A stretch of DNA of 64,000 nt, from contig JAKSXM010000007.1 in NCBI GenBank assembly GCA_022575985.1, positions 51,738,501-51,802,500 on the forward strand. The letters run 5' to 3'. This document shows, piece by piece, positions 63,064 through 64,000 of this stretch. The notes under the pieces were generated by a model, which saw only the letters and a list, made by a program, of their open reading frames with translations, was not told the DNA's origin and did not search any database. A program made the translations under genes and the position numbers. Source of the stretch: Anagrus nilaparvatae (lineage: Eukaryota > Arthropoda > Insecta > Hymenoptera > Mymaridae). Each line of letters begins with the position of its first letter. The stretch's first letter is position 1.

Positions 63064-64000
63064 ATGAAAGAAGTTTGTGCCGTTCTTAATTGTGACTCAA
63101 AGAAAAAAACTCATCAAAGTTATTCTTTCTTTAGTATTCCTAATCCAAAATTATCAAGTTGGTCTAGGATTTTAAAGAGTAACTTAAAAAAGACTTCTTT
63201 AGTCTGCCAAAAGCATTTTAATGATGATGCATTCCACCCTGATCATTACCATGCAAAAACTGCTGATGGAACTGTGCTACTAAATGTAAGTTTTTTTTAA
63301 AAAGAATTAATCCTTACTATTTATTCCATTCGTAAAATATACTATTTAAAAATGCTGTATTTTTATTCAATAATATTTGTGATAGGTTCCTAAGAAAAGA
63401 AAGCGTCTGAAGAAGGATGCTGTTCCAATAGCGAATGAAGATACTGACAATAATGTACGTTTAAGTGATTGTGTGAAAAATGAAAATTTAGTGACTATAT
63501 TTACTACCCCGAGTAGAAAGGAAAAAGAAAAATTTAAATCACCAAAGAAAAGCGATGCTGAAGATACTATGGTATTTATTTAATAAGAGAATAATTTAAA
63601 CTTTGCCTTTAGCTAGTTATTAATTTTTTGTACAGAATTTTTCGGAAGAAAACTTAATGCAAGACTTATTGTCATTTAATGAAGATAAATTAATTGAAAT
63701 GACTACTACTCCTACTACTACTCCTACTGCAGGAAAAGAATTATTTCCACGGCTAGAATTCTCAACCCCATCGACAGAACCTGTAATTTTCATTAATCTA
63801 ATAAATGAATTTTTAATATGTATTACACTTTTACTATATTTTTAGTTGGAAATCAGTACTTGCAGCAGCATTGATTCATTATTAAATGATAGCGTAATGG
63901 AATGCTCCGATTCTGACCATGTTGAAAATCAAAATATTCACAATAATACCATTAATGATGCTGAAACTGAAAAATCTAAATATTTAAAATTAATTGAAAA
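63064..64000 (+). CDS. THAP zinc-finger domain protein (3' part outside window)
   Basis: Putative DNA-binding protein. Visible exons: 63064-63285, 63386-63571, 63636-63782 and 63846 to beyond the window, with phase 0 at every junction; 236 codons are visible. Residues 1-85 form a THAP-type C2CH finger: MKEVCAVLNCDSKKK (Cys5, Cys10), SFFSIPNP, W33, then LVCQKHFNDDAFHPDHY (Cys48, His51). A basic stretch PKKRKRLKKD follows (nuclear localisation-like), then a low-complexity acidic and Ser/Thr-rich region. A TTPTTTPTA run is near residue 155. THAP domains occur both in host regulators and in P-element transposases. No transposase core is visible, but the gene is cut. It begins about 300 bases after the nested MITEs. 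Confidence 0.85.

Overview
The window looks like nuclear DNA from an arthropod, most likely an insect. It is very AT-rich, its genes are split by short AT-rich introns with GT/AG ends, and the proteins have clear animal orthologues. The extreme AT bias would suit an AT-rich parasitoid wasp or a similar lineage, but nothing I can read fixes the order or species. There are no operons, bacterial genes or CRISPR arrays, and I saw no viral or transposase coding sequence.

Eleven genes are complete and two are cut by the window edges or by my view of them. From left to right they are: the last coding exon of an MMD/PAQR-type membrane receptor (+); an F-box/LRR protein (-); ribosomal protein L21 (-); an ELOVL-type fatty-acid elongase (+); a PPP1R37-like LRR protein (-, 11 exons); the WASH complex subunit WASHC1 (-), head-to-head with ribosomal protein L7A (+); intersectin long form (+, 34.97-52.13 kb, 33 coding exons, about 1795 aa); an XK-related membrane protein (-), tail-to-tail with intersectin; lunapark (+); NAC-alpha (+); and the start of a THAP-domain gene (+). 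For the multi-exon genes I checked the splice phases, and the exon sums divide by three.

One RNA gene stands out. RpL7A intron 4 carries a C/D-box snoRNA whose 14-nt guide is complementary to the 28S rRNA segment GUGAAGAAAUUCAA, which makes it a likely U36-type 2'-O-methylation guide. A weaker C/D candidate lies in the last intron of NAC-alpha.

The rest is dominated by non-autonomous, hairpin-forming repeats, concentrated at 14-22 kb, 26-32.7 kb and 62-62.8 kb. They include a hAT-like MITE with a perfect 8-bp target duplication nested in a second MITE, two copies of a CACTGTAAAAAGT family (one with TA duplications), two elements sharing a GGACCCCGCA terminus, three copies of an AACATGGAACATGTTT family, and long foldbacks. 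One foldback with arms of about 340 bp lies inside an intersectin intron. Several elements are nested, so their relative ages can be read.

Functionally, several neighbours act on membranes: intersectin in endocytosis, WASHC1 in endosomal actin, lunapark at ER junctions, the XK-related protein as a possible lipid scramblase, and ELOVL in lipid synthesis. This is probably chance, since eukaryotic neighbours need not be co-functional. Coordinates next to long homopolymers may be off by one base.
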